A stretch of DNA of 64,000 nt from Alviniconcha marisindica (taxonomy: Eukaryota > Mollusca > Gastropoda > Provannidae). Positions within the stretch are counted from its first letter, which is position 1. Each line of letters starts with the position of its first letter. The position numbers and the translations under genes are program-made. Shown here one piece after another: positions 24,080 through 34,956 of this stretch. The stretch covers positions 338,501 through 402,500 of the forward strand of contig JABMCL010000660.1 of NCBI GenBank assembly GCA_018857735.1, read 5' to 3'. Below the pieces are notes generated by a model. The model ran no database searches and had not been told where the DNA came from. It saw nothing but the letters and a program-made list of their open reading frames with translations.

Positions 24080-24152
24080 GAGCCGAAGCGGTGTCGAACC
24101 GAGGTCCTTCCGCTTACCAGCCTAACGCCTTACCGCTAGGCCAAACCGGCTC
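24080..24152 (-). repeat. degenerate tRNA-like sequence (SINE head or tRNA pseudogene)
   Basis: It is 73 nt long on the minus strand. GAGCCGG at the start pairs with TCGGCTC at the end, GCC and GGC form a D stem around TAGCGGTAA, and GGTTCGACACC is a good B box. The anticodon stem and outer T stem do not pair well. A related damaged copy is at 58678-58732, which favours a dispersed tRNA-derived family over a working gene. Confidence 0.55.
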
Positions 24153-24172
24153 ACATTACTACCTAGTACTAG

Positions 24173-24341
24173 ATGAAGTGATGCTTAATGTCCTCAGATG
24201 TCGGCTGACATATTAGGGACAAGTTGTGACCAATGTCGAAGCACGGTTCAATAATTCTTTACGTCCACAGAAACCAGAAGGCTAGTTAGGACGGACAGCT
24301 CAGGACGGCCACCTCGTCTCTCACACAGCTCCTGAACTATG
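24173..24341 (-). mobile_element. SINE with (CTAC)n tail family, copy 2
   Basis: Flanked by a perfect 12-bp duplication, ACCTAGTACTAG at 24161-24172 and 24342-24353. The body matches the copies at 17983 and 37964. The CTAC tail is nearly absent here, leaving ATTAAGCATCAC. Confidence 0.85.
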
Positions 24342-24353
24342 ACCTAGTACTAG

Positions 24354-24480
24354 GGAAATAGAGCTATATAAATGTGCTCGGCCAGCAACCTGGTGTAGAT
24401 GTTCCCCCTACTTCCGGATATCGCGTACACCAGTCCATTACGCATGCGCGAAGATTAAGTCAGCAGTGATGTTCTTTGAG
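24354..24480 (+). repeat. partial copy of the TA-flanked MITE family (right part)
   Basis: GCTCGGCCAGCAACC, CCCTACTTCCGG and GCATGCGCGAAG match the right part of the MITE at 56685-56956. The terminal repeat itself is missing. Confidence 0.6.
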
Positions 24481-25494
24481 TATCGCCGAGGCCGCCGGCG
24501 CCGGTCTGCTAATACAACTTAGCACTAATTATGTTGAAATCATAATTTTGGGGGGATAGATGTATGTACAACTGTGTGCTCTTGACGCATGCAGGTCATT
24601 ATTCTGGAATCGTGTGTGGAAACAATTACAATTATGTGCTTATGACGCTAGTAAACCACCATAGTTTTCCGATCGCTGTCAAATAACTGGATAGGGGGAA
24701 GAACTCTCCGAAAGTTTATTTGTTACTTGTGAAATACTGTTCGCTTTTGGATAATCTAATACCAATTGTACGGTACTAAAAGATGGTTTTCAATTGTAAA
24801 ATTATCAGGATTCTTGTCGCTTTTGGGCCTTCTTGAACAAAGCATTCATTAAGTGCAACATTTGTCAGAGAAGGACTGCAGCTTTTTAGGCGGAACAAAA
24901 TTACACCAGGCGAGAAGCAAAGCCATGCGGACCGTCGAGGCGCGCAAAGGGACGTCGAAACAGTGTACCCAAGCAGGGTGTTTTGAAACTAGTGAAAGGC
25001 TGCTGCACAACAAGTAAGTCCAGTCCCCGTTTCTGTACTTTGCTCAGAATCTCATGCTCGGTAAGAAGTACAGCGACTGTGCAGTTTGTTGCTTTCGAGA
25101 CTTGGGCAGTGGGCCCTACTTAGTTCAGATTCTCAGCCTGTCTCTGTAGCAGTCTGTGTAGCATAGCAGATTTTGGCGACAAACTTTCTTATAAAATAAA
25201 CACGGTTCCAATTTTTAGTTTAAAAAATAAAAAATAAAAATAAAAGAAAGAAAAGAAAAAGAGACAAGAGGAACGCGTCAATCAGTGTTACGTTTTGGAT
25301 TTTAATTGACGTTAGAAAATTTAGCACAAATTCATCAAATTTCATTTCGCAGGTAAAAAGCCAGCTCAAGAGTCAAATTTCACGATTTCAACAGTTCTGG
25401 TGTATGAAAAATAGTTAATATTGTCGTATCATATCAATTTACGGCTCGTAGGCTTTTTAGCCATTGCAGACTGTTACTAAGTCCTATTTTGTTG

Positions 25495-25545
<51 letters not shown>

Positions 25546-25730
25546 ATACATTATGGTCAGCATTAATCTTTTTAAGAGTGCTGCATGTACCCTGTTTGTT
25601 TTCGTCAGTTACCTTGTGCTAATGCAGCAAACTGTTTTCTGTTCCCAATGTTTATAAATCTGTTTCCAATGTTTATCCAGAGACAGGAAGGTTTTTGACG
25701 GATTTATGTGTTTGTGTGTGTGTGTGTGTG
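24480..25730. other. unassigned stretch between duplicated units
   Basis: No domain-bearing frame. A donor-like AAGTAAGTCC at 25012 could close a noncoding first exon of the downstream transporter gene, but nothing confirms it. A (TA)n run lies at 25497-25546. Confidence 0.3.
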
Positions 25731-26390
25731 TGTGTAGGTAGGACCAGCCTCTCTATAGCGCTGGGTAACATGGCCGTCGCGAGGCAAATATTGCTCATTT
25801 TCAACTTGTCGTATTTGCCTTGTTTTGTGCATTTTGTCAATAAAAACTACTGTCAGGCAAAAAACGATCTTTTTACGACCTGTTGATGCAATTATTTTGT
25901 GTGTGAATGATGTATTGTGAGCTTGGAAGAAATTTTAATGAACACACCAAGCGGTCGGAAACCAGCGTGGTTCTGACGTCGAAAGTCAGATGAGCGAGGT
26001 CGGAAAACGGTTGCGTTCGGAAAACGGTTGGGAACTTTTACAAGAAAAACCTACACATATGAAGTTAATATTTTTGGAAAGAGGAATTGGCGTAGATGTA
26101 TCCGTTATAAAATTCGTTAAAATTCTTTGTTTTCGACTGCAGCAAAAATTGAGTCGAAAAACATGTTCATTTTTACCGTAAATTTACACCAAGAAAGTTT
26201 GAATGCACCATATTCAATTTGGTATCACTGGAAAGACGAATTTTCGCTCTTTAAAACGGTGTATCGTTTGATCCGGAAGCGAGTTCTTGTAAGAGTTCCC
26301 GTGCAACGGAAAGTGGAGACCCCGTAGATTTTGTCGTCTGCTCGAGTTGCGCGATCGCTAAAGTCTGCGACTACGCGAGCGGCGCAAAAG

Positions 26391-28539
26391 ATGCTCACCC
26401 TGGAGGAATTGGAAAGAAACCGTGGTAAATTTGTTTATTTTAGCGATAACTAAGTGAGTTTCCAACACAACCATAACTGTATTTTTGTGTTGTTTACATC
26501 TCTTTGAATGCAATTGAAGCAAATTCGTTGTGGTCTGGTCGTAGTTTGAACAACATTACAGAGTTATCTCCTCATTATTTCCTCCGAAATGCAAACTGCT
26601 GTAAAAGTAATAATTTCTTTCCCCGTAAATCCGAATTACAAAAAACTGATGTATGGTGTATGTTCTCAACAGTGAATTTTGTTTAAAGGAAATTTAGCAA
26701 GTGAATGATTTTTTAAAATATAAATTGTTTTTCTTGTCAAGGACAATAACTCTGATTTAGCTAGCAGACGATGCAGTCACGAACCAATATGTTTTTCACA
26801 GTAGATCTGAGTACAGCAAGTGAGCGAGCCGTGTCACGATAAGCCTGTAAACGGAGTGGCGCAACGGGCGGGTGGTTGGCGGACAGGCACTCCACTCTTC
26901 CGGTCAGCGCGTAACCGTAACTTTCTGTAGCTAATGTCGGTGGGGAGGGCTGAGATTGTTTCGATTTTAAAGTGCATTTTACGCTTAGATCATACCTGCC
27001 ACAATGCCCGTTCAATTTTGAAGGTATCTGCTATATAATAACTTCAGATTATTCTGAGCTTTTTTTGTTTGTTTCGTTTTGTTTTTGTTTGTTTAATAGT
27101 AGCTTACACAGCATTGACTCCTTTTCAGTTCTTGTTCAGTAGATACACCAGATTTCTCTCATGGTTTGAAAAATAAGTGAGAGGAAGACAGGATATTTTG
27201 TCTTTAGGGTTCTCTTTTTCATTCCAGCATTGTTGTTTTATATTCTAATATATCTGTTTATGTTTTATTTATTTTTAATGCGACAAATCAACGATAAAAA
27301 CTGAGTGACATCAGTTACCGGGAGCAGAAACTCTCTTTCTGGTTGGTTTGTTTTTTTGTTTTTTTCCGCATCAATGTCCACCCATTATAATAATGATTGT
27401 ATCAATAGCTATCATAACTGAATGTAAAAGTTTTTTTGTTTAATTTTTTTTTTTCTCTCTGTATGCGGGTTTAACTCATGCCAGCGTGTACATGTATCGA
27501 TGATTTTTTAAAAAGCCATTCAGAAAAACGTTCCAGTTTACAAACTAACTTTTTACCATGCAGTGAAATAAAATGATAATAAAAAAAATTAAAAGAGAGA
27601 AAAAGAACACACACACTCACACAGAGACAAAGAACAGTACATGACAGACCTTTTCAAGTGTTTCAACTTTTTTGACTCGTTTGGTTTTCTGATTGAAGTA
27701 ATTTTGGAAATCGGCGTCCTGCAATGCAGTCTATGTTGTGAGGAAAATTTTGAAAAAGAATTGACTGCTGGCGTTCTGAAAACAACAAAAACACATCAAC
27801 TGCAAATACGTAAAAGGAACAGACTATGAGATGCAGATTAGCTTCAGATCATGTTTATTAATTTATAATTTAGTGATTTATACCGTACTCACATACGCTA
27901 AACAAGCAAGCCACAAACACACACACACACACACACACACACCCTGTGCCGGTCGACTATCTGGTGAATGTATAGTAACCGGAATGTTAAAGAATAAAGT
28001 TACAGATGGAATGACGGTGTAGATGTATGAAACCCTCTATAGCCAGTCACTGAATGGCACAGACCAGAAGTTTCGCTTGCCTGTTTGTTGTAGGCTGCTC
28101 GCGCGGCCACTCTGTTTTGGCTCGCAGCGAGTTGGCAGTCCCTATAGTGTAGTGTCTCTGAGTAGATCTGCTCATCTAGACAAAACAAAATAAAAGCGAG
28201 CTACCAGCCAAAATTAATGGTATATTGAGAGTTTGGAATTGTATTTGCTTCTGAAGAATTCATTTCTTCTTTTTCCCCCATCTTCTTTCTCTTCCACCTT
28301 TTGTGCACATGGAAGACCTGGCACACTGGCTCAAAATTACATGATTCTTTCAATCTTTGTATATAATAATAATAATTACAAAGGGGGATTTAAAAAAAGA
28401 GAAGTAATAATAAGTTTTTGTTTTTTTGTTTAACATTTTACAAGCATGATTGACAAGACAGACTATGGAAACAAGACAGAAGTAACTAAGTCAATAAGAA
28501 AAACTGAACAGGAAACAAAATGAAGAAATAATCCCCCCT

Positions 28540-28577
<38 letters not shown>

Positions 28578-29437
28578 CAAGAGCCACATCAAATGTGGGG
28601 GTGGGAGGGGGTGGGGGAAATAAAATAACTCACAGAGCAACATTAAATACAGTTTTGAGCATGTCAATTTTAAATGTCATTGAAGTGGGACTCCAATTTT
28701 TGTTAGTTTCCTTAATAATCCAGGTCTTTTATCTAAGGTAGGGAAGTTTTTTTTTTTTTAATATTGTCAAATAATGGCTAGAGTGACTTCAGTTGGGGTT
28801 TTAATTCTGGGATTGTTTCAGTAGCTGAGACTGGTACTGGTAGTAGTAGTCAAATACCTGAAAATTAGTTCTTGTCTGCTTCCTTTTGTTTATACCTTTC
28901 TGATTTATTTATTTCATAGTTCAGGAGCTGTGTGAGAGTCGAGGTGGCTGTCCTGGGCTGTCCGTCCTAACGAGCCTTCTGGTTTCCGTGGACGTAAAGC
29001 TATATTGAACCATGCTTCGGCATTGGTCTCAGCTTGTCCCTAATATGTCAACTGACATCTGAGGACATTAAGCACACTACCTACCTTGATTTATTTCTCA
29101 AGTTATTACTGCATGATTCACACAAAGTCAAGTAAGTGTTATTTACAACTAAACTTCAGAATTTGATGATTTAATCGGTGAGTATTAAGTGTATTTAATT
29201 GGTGAGTATTAAGTGTTAGTGTGCTGTTTATGTTGAAATAAATCTTTTTTACCTGTTTGTTTATATATTTCTTTGTTAATGATTTCAGAGGATGAACAGT
29301 TTCATCATCTTGAGGAGAGAATTGGTCCTAGAAAGCGAGGCAGGCCCCAACATCTACCACGAGGCCACACTTGGACTGCAGTTTTTAACTTCATTTCCTC
29401 ATTCAAACAAGTCTACATATATCTAAAATTTGCCTAA
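26391..29437 (+). CDS. candidate two-exon AT-hook microprotein (60 residues)
   Basis: Exon 1 at 26391-26424 encodes MLTLEELERNR. GTAAAT follows, and the acceptor GATTTCAG ends at 29288. Exon 2 at 29289-29437 continues E-DEQFHHLEERIGPRKRGRPQ and ends with TAA. The junction is in frame and gives an acidic N-terminal stretch followed by PRKRGRP, which fits the AT-hook (RGRP core in a basic setting), a minor-groove AT binder. A CRE-like region, CpG-rich 5' sequence and the conserved intron edges support a transcribed unit. The evidence is weak: the protein is tiny, the donor is not ideal, and copy 1 is broken. It might be a domain of a transposon gene. Confidence 0.3.
26810..28160. mobile_element. 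1351-bp insertion of unknown class
   Basis: Present only in copy 2 of the duplicated unit. It is flanked by AGTAGATCTG at 26800-26809 and 28161-28170, while copy 1 has a single AGTAGATCTG followed by the downstream sequence. The right edge on the minus strand reads CAGAGACACTACAC; the left edge reads AGTACAGCAAG. No clear terminal inverted repeat, no coding region, one (CA)n run. Likely a non-autonomous element. Confidence 0.7.
28916..29088 (+). mobile_element. SINE with CTAC tail family, copy 3
   Basis: Runs from ATAGTTCAGGAGCTG to ACACTACCTACCTTG, flanked by ATTTATTTC at 28907-28915 and 29089-29097. The paralogous site at 22831-22841 in copy 1 is empty, which proves insertion after the duplication. 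Confidence 0.88.
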
Positions 29438-30042
29438 ATTTCCTTATGCTGTGCATTTTCCTTCTCTGATTAATGCTGAATCTGCAGATACCAGAACCAT
29501 GGCTGTATCTCTTTCCATTCCAGAGTTTGATCTGCTTTAATGCTATTACCATCAAAGATTTACGGGATATTTGCACCCTTTTTTTCTCATGGAAACTTTC
29601 CTCTGTAGGTAAAATTGAGCTTGCACTTCTTTAGACTTGTGAATTTGTATTGTCTAATTAATGCTGAATCAGTTGATACCAGAATTATGGTTGTACCTCT
29701 TTCCATTCCCATGTTATGTTTGATCTTGTCACGGTACTGTCAAAGATTGGTGATCGGACAATGTCAAAATTAGTGATTTCTCCATTTTTGGTACTCTGCG
29801 TCTCCAATATTTGAGTAAGGATGACTACTGAAAAAATTGTGTTTAGTCTATGTAGTGCAGACGCTGTGTAAAACAAGTTGGGTGGATGTGTGACCAATAG
29901 TTTTTATGCTAGAGACATACAAAAATTTATGACTGCATCCAGTACGTGTAAGTAATGTCACACACACATCATCACATGCCATCAACAGAACACTTTGTTG
30001 AAACTGTTTTGGAGACTGTATCTGTAGAATCCACTTCTTGAA

Positions 30043-30094
30043 AACATATATATATATATATATCTATATATATTATATATGTATATATATATAT
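30043..30094. repeat. (TA)n microsatellite
   Basis: Interrupted AT/TA run. Confidence 0.9.
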
Positions 30095-30569
30095 GCTATG
30101 GCTCTGTCTTTTTGTCCTTTGTCTGTTGTTATGTTTTACGTTTTTGTTCTCAGCTGACACTAACCATAGTACAGTTTAACTTTAAGGCATTGTTTGTGCT
30201 GTTTTGCATTGTTTAGGGCACTACTTCAGCACTAAGTTATTGATGGTCCACATATTCATACTCATAGGCATGTTATTATCAAGAGATAATAATTTGGTAA
30301 GTTAACATTACCAAATACAACAATTTCTTTGTTTCTCATGATGTTTTTTTGGACATCAGCTGACCCAAAAATGTAGCCATGTCACACAGAAAGGATGCCC
30401 AAAATTAACCTTACAGAAAATTTGAAGAGTGTACACTCTCAGGTGCCCTGCAGTTGACTGAGTAACCCAACATGGTAGCAGATGCTTCTTTCAGCTCTCT
30501 GCACAAATTGATCTTCTGTACTTTAGAAAAGCAACCTGTGTAATGTGTCAGCCTAGCTGTCTGTCATTA

Positions 30570-30925
30570 TCCGTAACACATTGACATTATTATTAAATGA
30601 AGCCTGTGTAATGTGTCAGTATTATTAAATGAAGCCTGTGTAATAACTAATATGTCAGCCCAGCTGTCATCATCCATAACAATATTAAATGCAGCCTGTG
30701 TAATCAGTAATGTGTCAGCCCAGCTGTCATCATCCATAACAGTTGATATTATTAAATGCAGCCTGTGCAATGTGTCATTCCATTTGTCATCATCCATAAC
30801 AATTAATGTTATTGAATGCAGCCTGTGTAATGTGTCCTGCCAACTGTCATTATCCATAACCATTAACGTTATTACGTTCAGACTGGGTAATGTGTCAGCC
30901 TAGCTGTCATCATCCATAGCAGTTG
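30570..30925. repeat. tandem repeat of about 60 bp, five to six copies
   Basis: Unit contains GCAGCCTGTGTAATGTGTCA, AGCTGTCATCATCCATAAC and ATTATTAAATG. Frames stay open on both strands but code only for the repeat. Confidence 0.9.
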
Positions 30926-31227
30926 ACATTGCTTACTGTACATGTAGTATGATGTACATCACAGTTCCTGGTTAAACTATCAGTATCACTGACACACCCA
31001 TTTACTTACAGATTTGATAATATTGAATCAACAAACACATTCACATTGTTTTAAACAAAGCAATTCCTGGTGTGTAAATATGTGGTCTAAATGTTTATTT
31101 TAACCTCCTCTGATTATTTGAATTGTAGGATATATATATATTATACATTACATAACATGGGTTGCCAGTGCCTTTATTTCTTTTGTTTATTGTTTCTCAC
31201 TAGTTAATCTTTCTGTTTCATTTTCAG

Positions 31228-31310
31228 TCTGAGTGACCTTGGCAAACAGGTTTGACCTGAACGCAGAGTGGGGAATTGGTAGGGCCAAACCTGACAGTTC
31301 ACTTCGCAAG
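31228..31310 (+). other. 5' UTR part of the first coding exon of the SLC43-like gene
   Basis: A T-rich tract and TTTTCAG ending at 31227 form a clear acceptor 83 bases before the ATG. The transcript therefore most likely begins in at least one upstream noncoding exon, which I could not locate. Confidence 0.6.
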
Positions 31311-31738
31311 ATGGCAGCTAACCCAAAGTTCCGTTTCCTGTATGTTGTGTGGGGATTTCTGGAGTGCCTGCTTTTTGGAGGACTGTTGTATGGATGGGCT
31401 TCTCTTGTTTTTGTTTTAAAAAAAGATGGAGTGTATTCTGACGTGTGCGATGAACAGTCAGAGCCCCAGAACAACTCCATTACAAGTGACATCACGTCAC
31501 TGGTAGTCGTTGGATCAAGTACTGTGCCCTCAGTCACCTATTCCTTTGGGAATGGTAGCCATGGAAGCAGTGTTCTGGAGCAGGAAGATGCTAGCAGGCT
31601 GAATCCCAACTGTCCAGACCGCGACAAACTCCTGACGCTGGTGTTCACCGTTGGTTCCATGATGTTCTGTGCTGGATGTGCTGTCATGGGGCTACTCAAC
31701 TTCAAGTTTGGCACTCGTGTCACCCGACTATGTGCCTT
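31311..31738 (+). CDS. SLC43-like gene, coding exon 1
   Basis: Encodes residues 1-142 and part of L143: helix 1, the long first extracellular loop with two N-glycosylation sequons, and helix 2. The donor GTGAGTG starts at 31739. Confidence 0.92.
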
Positions 31739-34700
31739 GTGAGTGATGTTTAGATGAAGACAAAACTAAGTGGCTTCGCTGATTGATGTACAAGTTTATG
31801 CTTATTCTGAACTGTATCAACTGATTGTTGTGACTGTATATGATACGTAACTTATAAGTGTTTTGAACTCAAAATTGACAAAACATCCATATTTTTTTTA
31901 GTCTCATTACTTGTAAGTGAATTACTGAAATACATTTGTGGCTAGGGTTTCACAGCTGTTGTTAACCAACAGTAAAATTTGAATGTTCAGTTAGGACACT
32001 CTGTGTGCACTTTGGCATCCTTCCATGATATGTTTCAGGGCATGTTACAGTGTTGGAGCACTTCTTACAGGCTTCACTTCACATGGTACAGTAGCTATTC
32101 ATGTTAATGTTTTTGATGTGGCAATGCTGTGAAGATGCTTCCCCTAATTTAATGTAACTTGTCAGCAGTTTTCCATGTCAAGTGATGTGTCACTCCAATG
32201 CACAGTTGCTGACCGAGAGCATTAAATGATGCAGTAATAATTAGACGTACTTAGTGTTCTGGGTGAAAATGTTGCATTTTATGAAATTCCTAGGGATAAT
32301 TTTTTTCCATGTTGTGAATGAGTTAACCCCTTCACTGCCATGATGTCATTTGTTGAAACCCTTAAACCTTCTTTTTTTTTTGCACTGGCATGTGAAAGGA
32401 TTTTCATTAAAACACATAGCATTGAAAGTAGATGTGTTATATGATCGGGAAATATATTGTTTGAGGCGCGTCCGTGCGGCATCTTCCAGCCCGGTAATTT
32501 TTGCAGGCTACGGCAGTGAAGGGGTTAAAGAGATGAAAGCAAATTTTTTATTGACTTGATTCTTTAGACTGCCCTGGATGCTCATTGACAGTGGTCCAAA
32601 GCGGCCATTATTCAGTGTGACCCATGACTGGATGTAAAACACCAACTTACTTACTCAGTGTGACCTTCAGATAGCACATTTAATCAAACAAGATTTTTGG
32701 CAAACGGTGGAGATCATGCCCCCCATCCCCACCCCACCCCCTTTCTCTCAGGTGCCTGAGAGGCTGTGGTACCATAATGTAACATACTGTTTATCTGGGA
32801 ATGTTAGTTTGGTCACAGTGAAGAGGTCAGTGCAAATGGTGCTTTAATTACCTGTCTCAGCATATTTTATGGATAATGTGTCCTGCTGCTGTTAGTTGGT
32901 GTGTGTCGGGGGGGGGGGGGGGGGGGGATTGCTGCCTTGAGAATTACTGTTTGATCTTTCTTTTTTCCCCTGTTTTACAGTGATAACTCATATTCATAAC
33001 TGGCCATGATGTACATGTGGATGGAATGAGCTCACATTCATTTTTCCCCCTCTTGTGTGTACAGATTTACCTTGGCTAATATTTCCTGGCCTTTCATTGC
33101 TTGGGATTGGTGGCATTCCGCTTCTCATAACAAACATGCAGGTATGATAAAAAAAAACATCATTTACATTTGTGAGGCTGTACAATTTCAGTGTTTGTCC
33201 ATTTTTTATGGACACTTATTTTTATGAGATCTTTCAAACTTATGTATGGTCATAGTCAGTTACAAAAAGCAGACTTTCGCTGCATAAATTGACTTGCAAT
33301 ATAAACAAGCATGGAGGTCTAGCAGGTATGTCACAAAACTCTATCACAAAATAGCCAAACTGCTTGGTAAAGTAATGGGTATTTACATTTGTTGCAACAA
33401 CAACAAAATCTATGGACTGCATAGAGTTATATGTATATCACTATATATGTCACCCTGTCTTTCAAAATGAGTGAGATGGATGTAGGCCACTTTCTCATTG
33501 TGGCTTATTTTTGAAGGGAGCTTCCTCTTTTTAGATTTTGATTTTTGAGCAAAATCAGATTGCCCAGTCTTTTTTGCATCAGAAATGTGCTCCTTATGCA
33601 CAAAAAATATTGGTAAATGTCATTAAAACAATAAAAGGTGTTTTAAACATGCACCCGCTTGTTTGTATGATTAACCCACTTGGCTCCAGACCAGCCGCTG
33701 CCCTTTCCCTACGAAATCCCTTGCGAAGGGAAGTAAGTGTGTCAAATGATCCCTGTATACAACTTTAAAAATCAATAATAAACACCAAACAAAAGTTTCA
33801 GCTCACTTTGTATTTTCCCCAGTTTGCGAATACAGTGTTCTTGTATATCCAACAGGTTTTGATTTTTTTCACTAAAAAATAAAAGCTTTAAAAAAAATCC
33901 CAAGTCAGAAATGTCTGCGTCTGACAGGTTTTGGGGGCCTACGGGGTAACCGACTGCAAAATTTCCAGATTGAATCTCCAAATATGTTAGGGTGCCCATG
34001 GTAAGCGACTGAGCCAAATTTGCAGTTCAAATCTCAAAGGATGAAGCTCCAACGCCATTGCTAACAGTAGGCCTTTTGTTTATTTTCGAGCATCTATTGC
34101 GTGTCCACCTCACAACTTTGAAAATTCACGTCTCTCTTAAAATTGCTGGAATAACATGACTAGTAAACTGATTTTGATGATTTTTTGCATCATTATAAAG
34201 AGAATTTTATTCTTCCTATTGTGATACAATAACAGTTATCTTAAAATGACAAAAGACATCAGTGTGACTCATTTCAGAAGGTAGGATCACATAATATATT
34301 GCCATGGTAGTGCCTGTAGAGGGTTCTGGGCTGTTGATCATCCAAACTTTTTAGCCAGCCAGAACATCACAACAGCTATTCTGTACAAAAAACAAACAAA
34401 AACGCCACCAGAGAGTGGCGTCCATGTTTTCCATACAAGCTAAAGCATAGCAGTGGAAAGAAAGACTGGTACATTTCTAAACAAAACTGTGCAGATAAAT
34501 GATGTCACGGGTTAATCACTGACAAGATTTCAGCCACAGTCATGAGACAGATTTTAACTGGACTCAAAGCATCGTGCATACCACCAGTCAACATGTTGCC
34601 ACAGTGTCAGGTCAGAAGCAGTGAGGAAAAGGGCAGTGCTTAGACGTTAAGGCTCAGTGTCAGAACCCTCATGGCAGCAGGTTTCAGGGCTTTCTGCTCT

Positions 34701-34913
34701 GGTGTGCCAAGTTCTTCTGAGATGAGGTGCTTGTTAATGTTATACTAATACTATAATAGTCCTCACTGTTATTGTATTAATCAGTCAAATGCCCTTTGCT
34801 GTCTGCTCCAGTTTTCAATGCTGTTCAGCAGAGGCAGTTCTACTGTCGTTTCCATCATGAGTGGTGGCTTTGATGCTTCTTCTGGTGTCATGCTTATGGT
34901 CAAGGTGAGTTAT

Positions 34914-34956
<43 letters not shown>

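Larger units (their letters stand above)
25735..29925 (+). repeat. 2.6-kb duplicated unit, copy 2, enlarged by two insertions
   Basis: Matches 21029-23668 with few differences. Extra DNA is present at 26810-28160 (1351 bp) and 28916-29088 (a SINE). Without these the two units have nearly the same length. High identity outside the insertions indicates a recent duplication. Confidence 0.85.

Noticed and set aside
31233..31310. In-frame extension of the SLC43-like protein upstream of the ATG
   Set aside because: It would start at GTG just after a splice acceptor; the ATG at 31311 has better context and matches family N-termini.
33672..34512. Possible second piggyBac-type element from TTAACCCACTTGG to GGGTTAA
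   Set aside because: Only TTAACCC is shared between the ends; beyond that the ends do not pair, so it is chance.
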